From Sorex araneus (Eukaryota > Chordata > Mammalia > Eulipotyphla > Soricidae): a DNA stretch of 64,000 nt. A program made the position numbers and the translations under genes. This document shows positions 11,618 to 23,395 of this stretch, piece by piece; positions within the stretch are counted from its first letter, which is position 1, and every line of letters starts with the position of its first letter. The notes below the pieces were generated by a model. That model was given only the letters and a program-made list of their open reading frames with translations, ran no database searches and was not told the DNA's origin. The DNA lies in assembly GCF_027595985.1 (NCBI RefSeq), contig NC_073303.1, positions 97,479,091 through 97,543,090 of the forward strand, in the 5' to 3' direction.

Positions 11618-12520
11618 CCATCATCATTATCATCCCCTTGATTGTCGATTTTCCCGATGATCTCAATAACGTCTCAGTAACGTCTCAGTAATGTCGATTT
11701 TCTCTACGGTCTCAGTAACATCTCCATTTGTCCTAGCCCTGAGATTTTAGAAGCTTCTCTTTACTCGTCCTTCCCAACGATGCTGCATTGGAGGCACTTT
11801 TAGGGTCAGGGAAATGAGACCCATCATTGTTACTGGTTTGGGCATATGAATATACCATGGGGAGTTTGCTAGACTCTCCCATGCGGGCAGGAAACTCTCG
11901 GTAGCATGCCAGGTTCTCTGAGAGGGAGAACTAGGCTATAAGCTATAAGCTTCTGGGAGCTTGATTTTATAGTCTCTGGATGTTGATAATAACTAACAAT
12001 TTAGAAGAGTTATGAAACTTTGTCAACCTGATAAAAATATTAAAAACACCTAAGACTATTTTCATATTTAATGTTGAAATAATGAGAGAATTCTCTCTAA
12101 AATAGAAATGAAGAGAATAATCACTCTAAATATTATTAAGAAATTACAGAGAGACTTTTTTCTGCTCAGGAGAAGCCTGTGTTTTTTCTTAATCATGTAT
12201 TCTACTCTTTCTCTCCACTTGCAATTTTCTAAGTAAATTTTTTTAATAAATACTGTTTTGCTTCACATACACACTCAGAAAATAAAAAGAAAGAAAGAAA
12301 AGAAATGACTGCAAGTCACACCCAGTGTAGTAAAACAAGTGAAGGAAATCTGAGACACCTGAATTAGACAGTAAAATTTGCTCCATCTGCAAATAGCATG
12401 ATAATCTGTACCCCATTGACAATATCTGGGAAGATACTAGCACTTTCTTGTTTGTGGAGGTTACTTTCTGGACCCATATCTTATCACTTAGATAAAATCT
12501 TCTGGAAGACATGAAAGAAA
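10860..12520. repeat. AT-rich segment, copy A of three
   Basis: Matches 43,742-45,512 and 46,680-48,260: caaggaaccaaggagaaa, catttgacaagagacaag, aacagttgaaagaaatgtct, ctaaaatagaaatgaagaga. It holds no open frame of note and lies upstream of both gasdermin copies. Confidence 0.9.
11584..11985 (-). mobile_element. Composite SINE-like retroposon, truncated
   Basis: Begins at the tail side with (ATC)n, followed by the reversed tail-proximal body and the extra module tgtcctagccctgagatttt ... gctgcattggaggc that separates this family from type 2 SINEs. Stops near the ggttataag-like motif. Absent from the other two copies of the AT-rich segment, so it inserted in copy A after the triplication or was lost. 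Confidence 0.7.
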
Positions 12521-12546
12521 CGTTTTAGGTTGCTTTAATAGCATTG

Positions 12547-12724
12547 AAGAGGGGGTTGGAGCGATAGTACAGTGGGTAGCAGGTTTGCCTTGCATGCAGT
12601 TGACCCAGGTTCGATTCCCAGCATTCCATGTGGTTCCCCTGAGTGTTGCCAGGAGTAATTCATGAGTGCAAAGCTAGGAGTAAGCTCTGTGCATTGCCCC
12701 GTATGACTCAAAAAGAAAAAAAAA
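12547..12724 (+). mobile_element. SOR-type SINE
   Basis: Head gggttggagcgatagtacag, B-box ggttcgattccc, body gagtgttgccaggagtaatt, and an A-rich tail at about 12,709-12,724. Confidence 0.9.
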
Positions 12725-12735
12725 GTATTGAAGAA

Positions 12736-12940
12736 ACAAAACTGTCACTGTCACTGTCATCCCATTGTTCATCAATTTGCTCGAGCGGGCACCAATAACA
12801 TCTCCATTGTGAGACTTGTTGTGAGACTTGTTGTTACTGTTTTTGGCATATTGAGTATGCCACGGGTAGCTTGCCAGGCTCTGCCCTGGGATGAGATACT
12901 CTCTGTAGCTTGCCGGAAACGCCCAACCAGTCTTGGAAGA
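12736..12940 (-). mobile_element. Type 2 SINE, antisense
   Basis: Starts with a (CACTGT)n-like reversed tail, then cattgttcatcaatttgctc, ccaataacatctccattgtg and the reversed body gtagcttgccaggctctg. The head is missing beyond about 12,940. Confidence 0.85.
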
Positions 12941-13364
12941 AATACATGAGTCAAACACTTGTTCAGACTGTTCTTTTCCTTAAGTGTTTGACAGGGAAGA
13001 TCTCCACAGGTAATATTCTGTGGTCCTTGATCTTGATCTGTGACAAGCTCCTCTTGATTCCAGAAGGACTTCTCAACTGTGCTTTCTCTGCAGGACAAAG
13101 CAATTTCTAGCCTGGTAAGTTTCAGTCAGAGACTAGGATATGGGTGAAGAGAGGACAGAGCACGCATGGTTAGAAATAAAAATGTTCAACATGTTTGTTA
13201 TAAAACTAGATTTTGTGTGTGCATAATTTGACCTAAATAAAAAAGTAAAAATTCCTGCCATTCTTAAAAAAGAGAACTTAAAAAAGCATGTAAAGCTAAG
13301 GAAAACAAGTTTTTATTGTTAACTAATTCTTAAAATGCAAAATAAATATAGAAGTTAGCTACTG

Positions 13365-13515
13365 AGAGTATCTTGCCCACTCCGTAGAGCCTGGCAAGCT
13401 ACCTGTGGCATATTCAATATGCCAAAAACAGTAACTAGTCTCACAATGGAGACATTACTGGTGTCCACTTGAGCTCATCGATGAGCAATGGGATGGCAGT
13501 GATAAAAAGTGACAA
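13365..13515 (+). mobile_element. Type 2 SINE, 5'-truncated
   Basis: ctactgagagtatcttgccc to gatgagcaatgggatggcag in sense orientation, without the tRNA-like head. Confidence 0.8.
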
Positions 13516-14065
13516 TTGTCAGTGTAAAGTCTAATAATGGCTTTTGTCTGTGATCTCTACTGATTGTTTTGCTGTATCCCCATATATGAGACGTAACAAA
13601 CCCTGAACCTATTGGAAGTAATGAAACTATTCCATTCATCTTCTCTACTGCTGTTCTTAAACTTTTCCTTTCAATATTTGTAAATTCTTCATCAGCACAT
13701 CTCCCTCTTTACCTTATTTCTCCTCTGCTAAGCTTACTTTTCTATTATCAATGACCATTGGTTTTTCTCTTTCTTTCATTTTGTCAATTATCAATTTTGT
13801 GCCTATATTGCACATGTAGGTGAAATCATCGATACTTTAAATTTATTTTTGACTTATTTGGCTTTACACAATTCACATGAACTCCTGTTTATTGCAGGCG
13901 ACAAAATTTTATTTTTTTAAAAAAGTAGTTAAGTAGCATTTCATTATATAAATATGCCACATCTTCTTTATCAAATCATCTTTTAACAGTACTTTGCTTC
14001 TATGTTTTAGTTTTACACATAAACTACGAAAAATTGGGATGAATATAGCTTGTTTTGAGTTCATG

Positions 14066-14207
14066 ATTGCTTATGCTCAAGGGTTACTTCTGGCTCTGTA
14101 CATAGGCATCACTCCCAACTGTAGATGTCTGGGATCATATGCCAGAGATCAAACTGGGTAGGCTGCATGCAAGGGTAGAACCTTAGCCCTCTCTCTCTGG
14201 CCCCATG
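14066..14207 (-). mobile_element. Degenerate SINE, antisense
   Basis: tgctcaagggttacttctgg ... gcatgcaagggtagaacctt ... ctctggcccc. Shared with 51,440-51,577, so older than the duplication. Confidence 0.6.
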
Positions 14208-14334
14208 AATATACTTTTTTGTGCTGATATTCTCATATTATTTGGATACATAACTAAAAGTGGAATTGTTAGGTCATATCACTTCTATATTTAGCTTCTT
14301 AATTTTTTATAAAGATAGTTTTGGTTTTTGCACT

Positions 14335-14498
14335 TCACCTCATGATGTTTAGGGGTTACTCCTGGCTCTGCACTCAGGAATTACTTCTTGCAGGGTTCGG
14401 TAGGGGTGGGGGGACCAAATGGGATGCTGGGCATTGACTCAACTCAGGTTGGCCATTTGCAAGGCAAGTGTCCTGCCAGCTGTACTATTTCTCCAGCC
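14335..14498 (-). mobile_element. SINE, antisense
   Basis: ggggttactcctggctctgc, gggaccaaatgggatgctgg, tttctccagccc. Shared with 51,705-51,877, so older than the duplication. Confidence 0.8.
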
Positions 14499-15473
14499 CT
14501 TTAACATTTTGCAAAGTGGGCTGGAAAGGTTTCACAGAGGTTAAGGTTCCTTGCATGTGAGGATCTGAAGTACTGGTGGGGTGACTGGTTAATACTTGGA
14601 ATCACTTGCCTTAAGCAGTAACACAGCCTTGAATTGAACTGTGGTTTGAATTGATTGTGAATCACCAGGCGAGCCACTGGGCCTCTGAATGCACCTTGGG
14701 AGGCCACTCCTGCAAAAGAAAATGGACTAATTTATATCCGTATTCACCAAACCCTTTATCTCCATACCCTCTCTAATATTGACTATTCTGGTTGTCATGA
14801 AAACCATTTTTGCAGGTAGAGCGGAATGTTACTGTGATCTTAACCTGCATTTTTCTGCTATTCGTTAATGCTCAGCACACATATGTCTAATAGCCGTTTA
14901 TATGTCTATCCGGATCTTCTATCTTCTGCCAACTTTCCGTTTGCTTTATGTTAAGTTGTTTTGATTCCTAACAAAATAGGCTGTCTTTTCATAGTGTTTT
15001 TTTTTTTATTATTAATTTTAGCATTAGGGTTAGGTGGGGGTTATTTTTGGCCTCCCAAGACGGCTCAGAGGAGTCAGGGGTTATACCTGGTAATTATCAG
15101 TAACCAGACATTTGGTTGAATGACAAGGATTCAGGACGTGGTACTGCTTAGTCCCTGTGGCTCTCGGTGGCCACCAGGGCATTACTCAATGATGCAGGAG
15201 GCCCATGTGGTACTGGGGACTGCACTGGGGTCAGGTAAATGCAAGGCACGCACCCTTTTGTACTAGTCCTTACCTTTTAGTTATTTAAAATATTATTATT
15301 TTTTGTACAGAATATTTTCAGTAAATACAGTTTCAGTTGTTCACTTTTGCTTTCCTTGATATTGGGACCAAAACTCAGCAACAACTCTAACAGTAATGGA
15401 GCATTTCACCTACATTGTCTTCTATTGACTTGAGGTTTGGGGGTTATGCACATGGGGTTAGAAAATAGCTCAT

Positions 15474-15662
15474 GGGGCTGGAGCAATAGCACAGTGGGTA
15501 GGGCGTTTGCCTTGCATGCGGCCGACCCGGGTTCGATTCCAGCATCCCATATGGTCCCCTGAGCACCACCAGGGGTGATTCCTGAGTGCAGAACCAGGAG
15601 TAACCTCTGCGCATTGCCAGGTGTGACCCAAAAAGCAAAAAAAAAAAAAAAAAAAAGAAAAA
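15474..15662 (+). mobile_element. Young SOR-type SINE with perfect TSD
   Basis: Complete element: ggggctggagcaatagcaca head, gggttcgattcc B-box, body, and a long A tail. It is flanked by gaaaatagctcat at 15,461-15,473 and 15,663-15,675. The homologous site near 52,900 in the second duplicon is empty. Confidence 0.97.
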
Positions 15663-15992
15663 GAAAATAGCTCATGTGGCTACTCTGTTTTTCATATGGC
15701 TGTCCCATTTTCTCAACTCATTTACTGAAGAGTTTATCTTTGGTCCATTGTAAGATCTTCGATTCCTTACTGTGAATTAAACATTTATAAGTGTGTGGTT
15801 TACGTGTCCATTTAAATTCAATTTTACTGATCCATGTATCTATTTTCAGCCTAATAGCATGAATAATTTTATTTGTTGCATTTCTAGGTTTTTGATGTTT
15901 CCATATTAACCTAAGTAATTTTGTTTTATTTCCTTAAAAATGTTAATGAAAATTTTATTGCAATTGTATTAAATGATTTTATTTTAGTTAAC

Positions 15993-16175
15993 TTTTTTTT
16001 TTTTTTTTTGCTTTTTGGGTCACACCTGGCGATGCACAGGGGTTACTCCTGGCTCTGCACTCAGGAATTACCCCTGGCCGTGCTCAGGGGACCATATGGG
16101 ATGCTGGGATTTGAACCCGGGTCGGCCGCGTGCAAGGCAAACGCCCTACCCGCTGTGCTATCTCTCCAGCCCCCC
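15993..16175 (-). mobile_element. Young SOR-type SINE, antisense, with TSD
   Basis: Poly-T tail, ctttttgggtcacacctggc, through to the head tatctctccagcc. The direct repeat tttagttaac starts at 15,983 and again at 16,176. The matching site in the second duplicon near 53,229 lacks the element. Confidence 0.95.
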
Positions 16176-16699
16176 TTTAGTTAACTTTTTTAGCTCTACA
16201 AATTCACGTTTATGCACGTGGAATGTCTTTACATTGCTTAATATCTTATACATTGCCTTTTAATAGTGACTTATAGTTTTTTGGCATTTAGCTTCTTCAC
16301 CTTGATTAAATTTATTTCTAAGTATTTTATTTTTTAGATACGATTCTATATCTTGGAAATTTTATGCACTGATAAATAGGATTGCTCTATTAATTTATTC
16401 TCTCATTATTCACACATAAAAATATGAAAGATTTTTGCATGTTGTTTTCACATCTGGCCACTTTGTTGTACTCATTATTTCCTGTAGCTTTATAGTAGAG
16501 TGTTTAGGGTTTTTCATATATATTATTAAGTTATCTGCAAACAATGATAATTTTGCTTCTTTACTGATCTGAGTTACTTATGTTTCTTGATATTATCCAA
16601 ATGCTCTTGCTATGATTTCTAATGTGAAATTAAACAGAAGTGGTGATGGAAAATGTTTTATCTTTTTACTTATTAAAAGATTAATTAATCATTTATTTA

Positions 16700-17050
16700 T
16701 ATAGGGGTCACACAAGATGGGGCTAGGGGTCTCCAGTGCTACTAATCCTGGTAGTGTTTGGCTAGGGGTTGTCTGAAGATCAGACTCAACCCCTCACAGG
16801 CTCTAGGGGGGTATTCCACCTCTTGAATGATCTCCCTGGCCCCATTGTTCCAAATGTCTTTAAACATTTCATGGGCATAAGAGATAGTACAGGGATAAAC
16901 TGCTTGCTTTGCATGCATCTGATCCAGGCTCAGTCCTTGACACCTCATATTCAAGCCTTTAAACTTCTTGGTACCCACGAGGAGTGACCCCTGAGTTCAG
17001 AGACAAGAATAAGCTCTGAGCACTGCTGTGTGTGGCTCCCCCAAACCCCC
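16700..17050. mobile_element. Two degraded SINEs, head to head
   Basis: About 16,700-16,850 is an antisense remnant (gatctccctggccccattg). About 16,875-17,050 is a sense remnant (gcataagagatagtacaggg ... gagttcagagacaagaataa). Both fall in the part missing from the second duplicon. Confidence 0.6.
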
Positions 17051-17479
17051 GGTATTTCTCACAAGGTCATGTGAGGTGATTCATTGCTTTTATTTTTATT
17101 TACTTGTGAAATTATTTAGCTTGCTACCTCTGTGAGAATCTGGCAGTGTAGAGTATTCTTGTTTAAGAATCCATTTCTTCAGAATTTCTAGTATTTTTTG
17201 TCTTGTATTATTTCTATAGAAATGTCCATGGATAATCATTAGAGTTCTTTTTACTTTAATTTGATTTTCCTTGATAATTTTTGTAGTGTGTCTTTGTCTT
17301 TAGTTTTGAGCACTTCATTTATAATATCTTAGTGTGTGTCTGTTTGGTCATATTTTGTTTGGGTCTTTGAACTTCTTGTACTTGGATGGTTAGTTATTCA
17401 TTAAATTCTTGGCAACTCTTCCTTCAAAATAGGGTTACTATACCTTCTTCTCTTCCTATAATGTGGCTATGCTTTATTT

Positions 17480-17645
17480 TTTGGCTTTTTGGGTCACACC
17501 CGGCAATGCTCAGGGGTTATTCCTGGCTCTATACTCAGGAATCATTCCTGGTGATGCTCAGGGGCCCATATTGGATGCCAGGAATAGAACACAGCTTGAC
17601 CATGTGCAAGGCAAATGCCTTCCCCTCCACACTATAGCTTCAGCA
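17480..17645 (-). mobile_element. SOR-type SINE, antisense
   Basis: ggctttttgggtcacacccg, ggctctatactcaggaatc, gtgcaaggcaaatgcc. Moderately diverged at the head (ccctccacactatagcttca). Confidence 0.85.
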
Positions 17646-17974
17646 TCATGATTATGATATTTATTGATTTAGTTATACGACTCTAACTCTGCTTTCATAT
17701 TTTATAATTATTTTTTATAATTGCTATCGTGGTTGGTTGTAGTCTATTATCACACGATAGTAGTTTTCAAATTAGCTTTGAAAACATTTGACTATTTCTC
17801 GTTTGCTCATATATTCCTCTGTGGTATTTTTAACTTGGCTATTTTTTAGGTTTTCTAATTTATTTGAAGCTTTTAAAGAACTTTTATATTCTTCCTATAA
17901 ATTTATGTGGCTTGTTTTATTTAAGTAATTTAATACAGCATTACTTTAAGTGTTTTAAACATATTTTAAATTGA

Positions 17975-18422
17975 AATTTTTTATTAGTGAATCACCATAA
18001 GGTACAGTTACAGACTTAGAAACTTCCGTGCTTACATTTCAGTCATACAATGGTCAAGTATCCATCCCTCCACCAGTGCCCATTTTCACCACCAATGGTC
18101 CCAGCATCCATCCCACCATCCCCACCCCATTCCCCCTCCTCTCACCCCACCTCTGTGGTAGGGCATTCCCTTTTGCTCTCTGTCTCCTTTTGGGTGTTGT
18201 GGTTTACAATAGAGGTATTGAGTGGCCATCATGTTCGGTCTATAGTCTGCTTTCAGGGTGTGTTTCCCATCCTGAGCGGATCCTCCTAGCACCATTTACT
18301 GGGTGATCCCTTTTCTAACTGAACTGCCTTTTCCCTCATGTGAGGCTAGCTTCTAAGCTGTGAAGTAATCCTCCCAGTACTTACCTTTAATTATCTTGGG
18401 TGTTAGTCTCCCATTCTGTTAT
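17975..18422 (-). mobile_element. L1 3' UTR fragment
   Basis: attagtgaatcaccataagg, ccatccctccaccagtgccc and the C-rich stretch are the reversed L1 3' UTR seen in several places here. Shared with 53,550-53,978. Confidence 0.75.
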
Positions 18423-18448
18423 CGCTTTGGCAGCACATGTACTAAACA
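18423..18448 (+). ncRNA. U6 snRNA 5' fragment (not a gene)
   Basis: The sequence from cgctttggcagcacatgtac onward aligns with the first bases of U6 snRNA (cgcttcggcagcacatatac) with two mismatches over 24 bases, then stops. It abuts the L1 3' UTR fragment. Only about 26 bases are present, so it cannot be a functional U6 gene. Repeated at 53,979-54,004. Confidence 0.55.
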
Positions 18449-18929
18449 TTTTTATGGCAGGCTACTCAGTAGAACAGTCTGGTCCTGTCCATTGTTTACA
18501 TTTAGTGCTTCTGAGGCAGTTACTAGGGCATAAAACTGTGTTTCCAGTGTTTCAGTCTTCTCTGGAGGAAAGCTCCCCTCCTCCCCCATCATGGATGAAT
18601 GCAATCAATCTTGCAACACTCCTAACTAGATATTTGTTTCTGCTTGTCTATGGTCAATTTAGACTCAGAAACTAAAGATATCTTTCCAAGATGTGCATGA
18701 CATATATCATGCTTATGACAATCTTGTTTTTGTTCAATGTCACTTTTCAGTGAAGTCTTTCCCTTAAAACTTCAAAAAATCCCCATTATGATTAATGTCC
18801 CTTTTAGCAACAATTCAACTTTTCTTCTGACCTTTGAAGACAACATTGCACAACTTGTTAAGATACATATTAAGTGTTGACTGTATGTTTCCTCTCTGAC
18901 ATACTTGCCCTTTGTATTCTGTTAGCAAC

Positions 18930-19146
18930 ATGGTTGTCATCTTCCATGAGGCAGTAAAGAGTTTACTCAGACAGGTGGGGAAAGAAGATCTGAAACCAGT
19001 TACCAATCTTAAAAGTGCCAAGAAATTCCATCATTTTAATATGTTACGGAGCAAGAAGAGTGCATTCTGATCATTTTGGAAACAACCCGACATTCCGGCT
19101 GAATTCTCCCTCCTGGACATCCTGGACCCAAGTTCTCCAGTCCCAG
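18930..19146 (+). pseudogene. GSDMC: Copy 1, first coding exon, with TGA at codon 47
   Basis: ATG at 18,930 aligns with the ATG of copy 2 at 54,523. The exon is 217 nt in both and ends in phase 1 before GTACTGTC. It encodes the basic amphipathic first helix (EAVKSLLRQVGKEDLKPVTN) of the pore-forming domain. TGA at 19,068-19,070 stands where copy 2 has TCA. Confidence 0.85.
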
Positions 19147-19923
19147 GTACTGTCAGTCAGCAACAAAGAAGGCAAGAGGTGAAAATGCAGTTGCTCAAGT
19201 AAAGGTGGGACAGCATACAAGGTGAAAGTCACCCACACAGGTCGACAACAGGCTCAGCCTTGATGAAATTGAGAAATACAGATCTAAGACTGATAATGTA
19301 ACATGATATGAATACAGACTCACATGACTTAGTTTAATGCAACATCTCAATATTTATGCGAGACTAAAATGAAGCTTAGGAAATAATAGTTCCAAGTTAC
19401 CTGGGAGCTAGTAGAACTAGGATCCACACCCAGGTCTGCCCAGTCATGATTCCCATTTGCTACTTTATGTTTTGTCATCTGGGTCTGTCTCCTGTACCTG
19501 CCACAGAGATGGCATGGATCTCCTAGACCATCACACAGTGATCAGTGCTACGTGGTTTAGGAATCTTTCCCTGTTATCCAGCCCTTGGTGGATTCAAACA
19601 TATGTCTCAATCAATAATTTTAACTTAAACATTAGGTGGTTACTTAACTTACTTACTGAAAAATTTGAATCATGGTTCTCAACCCCCAGTTGTAGACCAT
19701 TTTCAGCCTCCAGATGTAGAAAGATTGAAAACCAGGGGTTATAACTGCTGGTCAGTGGACTGGTATATAGACAGGCTTTGAACCTCAAGTGAAAAGAGGT
19801 TGAAGAGATGACTGAAATCTGAAGGAGAGTTGGCACAAGTTAATTTTCTATTATTCCATCACCTATGCCACCTGATTCATAGCTTATCTTGAGCAAATGT
19901 ATGGTTAATTTTTCTCTGTGCAG

Positions 19924-20113
19924 ATCCTTCCAGAGAAGGCCCATTCATCTACAAAGACAACATGGTCTGGAAAGGAAAGGGTGATCTGACTATTGATGCA
20001 GGTCTTGAGGCACAAGTGACAGCATCAGGGGAGACTAATGAGTCACGTGACTCCTTCCTCAAGTTTCAGATTAATGAGATCACAACAAAAACCTTGACAG
20101 ACCTTCGTTCAAG
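19924..20113 (+). pseudogene. GSDMC: Copy 1, second coding exon
   Basis: A 190-nt exon between a pyrimidine tract with ...gtgcag and donor gtaaga, phase 1 to 2. Open in frame. It encodes a beta-rich part of the pore-forming domain (GDLTIDAGLEAQVTASGET). Confidence 0.85.
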
Positions 20114-20554
20114 GTAAGACTATCATAAAAAACAACAACAGGAAGTTGGTTTTCAAAGTACCTATATTTTGGAATAAAGAGGCATTGTTCAGCCTTAATA
20201 GATGAGGATAGAAATGGGGGAAAATGGCATTCTAGATTGATTTGTTCTCTGTGTTTGTTCCATTATAATTGCTGACTGTATTTGAAGAGCAACATAAATT
20301 AGTGGGACGTTTGGGGTGGGGGGGACAAGAAAATAATTATTAAAAACAAATAGTGAACTTTGAAACTTAGGAATTGCCGTTCCTTTACTTGATGTTTTGC
20401 CCTCCTTTCTTTTTTTATCTCTTTTCATATATTCTATGTAAAACAATATTTTATGCCCAAAATTAAATTTAAGTACTAATATGAGAAAAATTAGAATTTA
20501 TACTTTCTGTGAATTCTATATTAGCATACGGGATTAGTTATTTATTTTGTTTTT

Positions 20555-20710
20555 TAAATATTTTTTTATTTTATAAGTTAGTTCACAATATCTGATTGCA
20601 TTTAATATTTAAACACCAATCCCATCACCATTACACCTTCCCACCACCAAATTCGGGATGTTTTCATCCCAAACCCCAATCTCTGCCACAAAACATAGCC
20701 AAAATAATGT
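20555..20710 (-). mobile_element. Old L1 3'-UTR-like repeat
   Basis: ttagttcacaatatctgatt, accaatcccatcaccattac, gggatgttttcatcccaaac. The same family lies at 23,745-24,060, 56,105-56,320 and 58,840-59,110. Shared between duplicons. Confidence 0.5.
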
Positions 20711-20904
20711 ATTTTGTATTGTCTGTTATGAAGAACTGCTGAACATGCTTACAAGAAAGTATTTATATAGGAAACAGTGTGAAGATTGTTTTACAGGAGT
20801 CATTAAGACATTCTATAGGATATCACTAACATGTTGTTAAAGTTTGGGTGATTTGAGCTTTGGTATATGTATATATGTATATAAATATTTATGAAAATCT
20901 GTAT

Positions 20905-22020
20905 ATATCACTGTTTCACTGTATCACCTTCATCCCATTGATCATTGATCATTGATTTGCTCAAGCAGTCACCAGTAACATCTCCATTTGTCCTAGCCCT
21001 GATATTTTAGCAGCCTCTCTTTACTTGTTCTTCCCAGTGGTGCTGCATTGGAGGCTCTTTCAGAGTAAGGGGAATGAGGCCCATCATTGTTAATGTATTT
21101 GGCATATCGAATACACCACGGAGAACTTGCCAGGCTCTGCCATGTGGGCAGGATGCTCTCCATACCTTTCCAGGTTCTCCAAAAGGGAGAACTAGGTTAT
21201 AAGTAGTCTTCCGTGAGCTTTACTTTACTGTCCTTGGATCTTGTCCATTGATGGGATTACACAGTGCTGGGGGCAGTTTGTGGGTGTGACTGCCAAGCCA
21301 CACAAAATCCCTCTATGATTTGTTGTCTAGTAACTGAACCCCAACATATACAGTGTGGTAATTCTGGAGAATGGGTAGGGAGTATCTTATGATGTGTCAC
21401 GTCATCCAGGAATAGGTTCACTCATATATGAGGCTCAGCCTGAGCGAGTGGAAAGTGTCCCGGAGGTCAGCTGCTGGGGCTGGGTCCCTTGGGCAGGGAA
21501 GCCTCTCACCTGTCCCCCTCTGGGGCGCCCTGTATGAAATAGCCTGGCACTAAGTCCAGTGGCATGGCTATGGGGGCCTCATGTTATGTTCCCTTCCAGG
21601 AGAAGTAGCCGTGTGATCTGGGTGGTGGCTAATGACAAGATTATCTGGCGCTGGCAGGACGTGGCTTATGGCATGACCCCTGGGTTGTTGGAGACCATGG
21701 GAAGTGGGCAGAGGATCGCCACTCCTGGTCCCATTGAGCTCAGAGTCCAAGCTCACAAAGTACCACATTACCTGGGTTCCATAGGACTTCACTCATGTGT
21801 GAGGCTCGGCCCAAATATGTCGGGAGAAGACTTGAGCATGGCAGCGGTTGGGTTGTGGAGGTTTTCGACTGCCTGAGCTGGGTCCCTTGGGCAGGGAGGG
21901 CTCTCACCCACCCCGCCTCTGTTGCACCTTGTGTGAAACAGCCTGGTGCGGAGTCCGGTGGCATGGTTATTGGGGCCTCATGTTATGCTCTTGATTCTGG
22001 TTTTAACTTGTCTCTATGTA
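20905..22020 (-). mobile_element. Composite SINE-like retroposon, long form
   Basis: The reversed tail (cactgtttcactgtatcacc) and SINE 3' body are followed by the extra module (gtcctagccctgatatttta ... tgctgcattggaggctcttt), then by long 5' modules. Among these are two diverged copies of ttcactcatatatgaggctc (about 21,418 and 21,789) and the segment aatgacaagattatctggcg. Shared with 56,905-58,260. Confidence 0.65.
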
Positions 22021-22159
22021 TATGGGTAAAATGATGGCCAATGATCTAACAAAACAAACTCATGTTTTTATACCACTTAAAATGAGATTTTCAATTTAAA
22101 TATCATTAATATTTATGAAGTAGGTAAAAATCACAAAATATTATAATAATTTAACATTT

Positions 22160-22313
22160 TTTGCCTCATCATGCAGTGTTCAGTGATTACTCCTGACTAT
22201 GTGCTCAGGGGTCATGCTGGTAGTGCTTGAGGACCTTAAGTGGTGCTGGCAATCTAATCCAGGTCATGCATCAAGATATTCCCCTTACCTGCCATACTAT
22301 CTCTCCAGTCCCC
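22160..22313 (-). mobile_element. SINE, antisense, diverged
   Basis: gcagtgttcagtgattactc, tgtgctcaggggtcatgctg, ctatctctccagtcccc. Confidence 0.75.
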
Positions 22314-22495
22314 AAATCTCCATCTACAATTCTGTGCAGAACCATGAGTAGGTCTTGAGTTGAGCAAAAGAACTGAAATAAAGTTTAAATTTGTTTCTAG
22401 TTATTCAAACCTCACACTTCTCCCCTGAATCTACACCTTCTCTCTACCTGCCATGACTAGTTCATCCACAATCCCTCTTTTCTACATGGTATTGT

Positions 22496-22740
22496 CACTG
22501 TCACTGTCACTGTCATCCCATTGCTCATCGATTTGCTTGAGCAGGCACTAGTAACGTCTCTCATTGAGAGACTTATTGTTACTGGTTTTGGCATATACAA
22601 TACACATGGGTAGCTTGCCAGGCTCTGTCGCACGGGCTCGATACTCTCGGTAGCTTGCCCGGCTCTCTGAGAGAGGCAGATGAATCAAACTCAGGTCGAC
22701 AGCGTGAAAGAGGAAAGCCCAACCTCTGTGCTGTGATATT
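22496..22740 (-). mobile_element. Type 2 SINE, antisense, full length
   Basis: The reversed tail (cactgtcactgtcactgtc), cattgctcatcgatttgctt, gtagcttgccaggctctgtc and the reversed head to about 22,740. No matching element at the same spot in the second duplicon that I could find. Confidence 0.85.
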
Positions 22741-23226
22741 AGTTTTAAAAAATCATCTGAAATCCTCACTCCGCCATGGTTTCTGCTGCACACACACCCT
22801 TTGCCTCCTGATGCTATGAGTTCCCCTAGTTTTGAAGATAGGACTTTCTAAAGACTCTCGAAACCATCTGGATCTGCTTATGTGTAGCTTTTTCTGTTGA
22901 GAGATCTTCATGTCAGAAATCTATAAATTGCCTCTAAAGAAAACTAATAGAATGTTGGAAAATGCAGAAAACCTGAGCAGTATGGCTAAGTTTCTCTCAT
23001 ACCTTAACCACAGAATGAGGCCCTCCACTGATTTATCAGAGAAGGTGGTCTGTTGTTTTAAGAACAGAATCCATTACCCAATATATAGCAACTTACTGAG
23101 GGCTCACCTGTAATGGTACAAAGTCTGCCTCCCTTTTGGTTCCTCAGGAAAAGAAAAACCAAGATGAACTTAAGAAGTTTTCCTTCCCCTTTCTATGTTG
23201 ACTCCCTTATACTTTCTTTACTCTAG

Positions 23227-23395
23227 GGCACTTTTAAAACCAGAGCCATGGTTTCTGGAACAATGTCGAAAAAGAGGAGACAACCTATATGTGGTGACAG
23301 AAACTGTGGAAGTGACCAACAGTCCTGAGCTGAGTGCTGGAAGTGGTAGGAAGTGGTTGGGAAAATTCTCCATTCCACAGAACCCTTATATCAAG
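23227..23395 (+). pseudogene. GSDMC: Copy 1, third coding exon
   Basis: A 169-nt exon after ctctag, phase 2 to 0, donor gtaata. Contains the family motif CRKRGDNLYVVTETVEV. Open in frame. Confidence 0.9.

Larger units (their letters stand above)
13900..17960 (-). mobile_element. Old L1, ORF2 region, with nested SINEs
   Basis: The plus strand carries reversed L1 ORF2 and 3' sequence in order: acagtactttgcttctatgt, attgactattctggttgtca, gatccatgtatctattttca, ttatctgcaaacaatgataa, ttaaacagaagtggtgatgg. All frames are broken. The matching block in the second duplicon is 51,066-53,480 and lacks about 1.45 kb of this one. Confidence 0.75.

Noticed and set aside
15474-15545. tRNA gene
   Set aside because: The A-box and B-box belong to the SINE head. 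The cloverleaf is not complete and the same text recurs throughout the window.
18423-18448. Functional U6 snRNA gene
   Set aside because: Only the first 24 or so bases of U6 are present, with mismatches and no upstream promoter elements.
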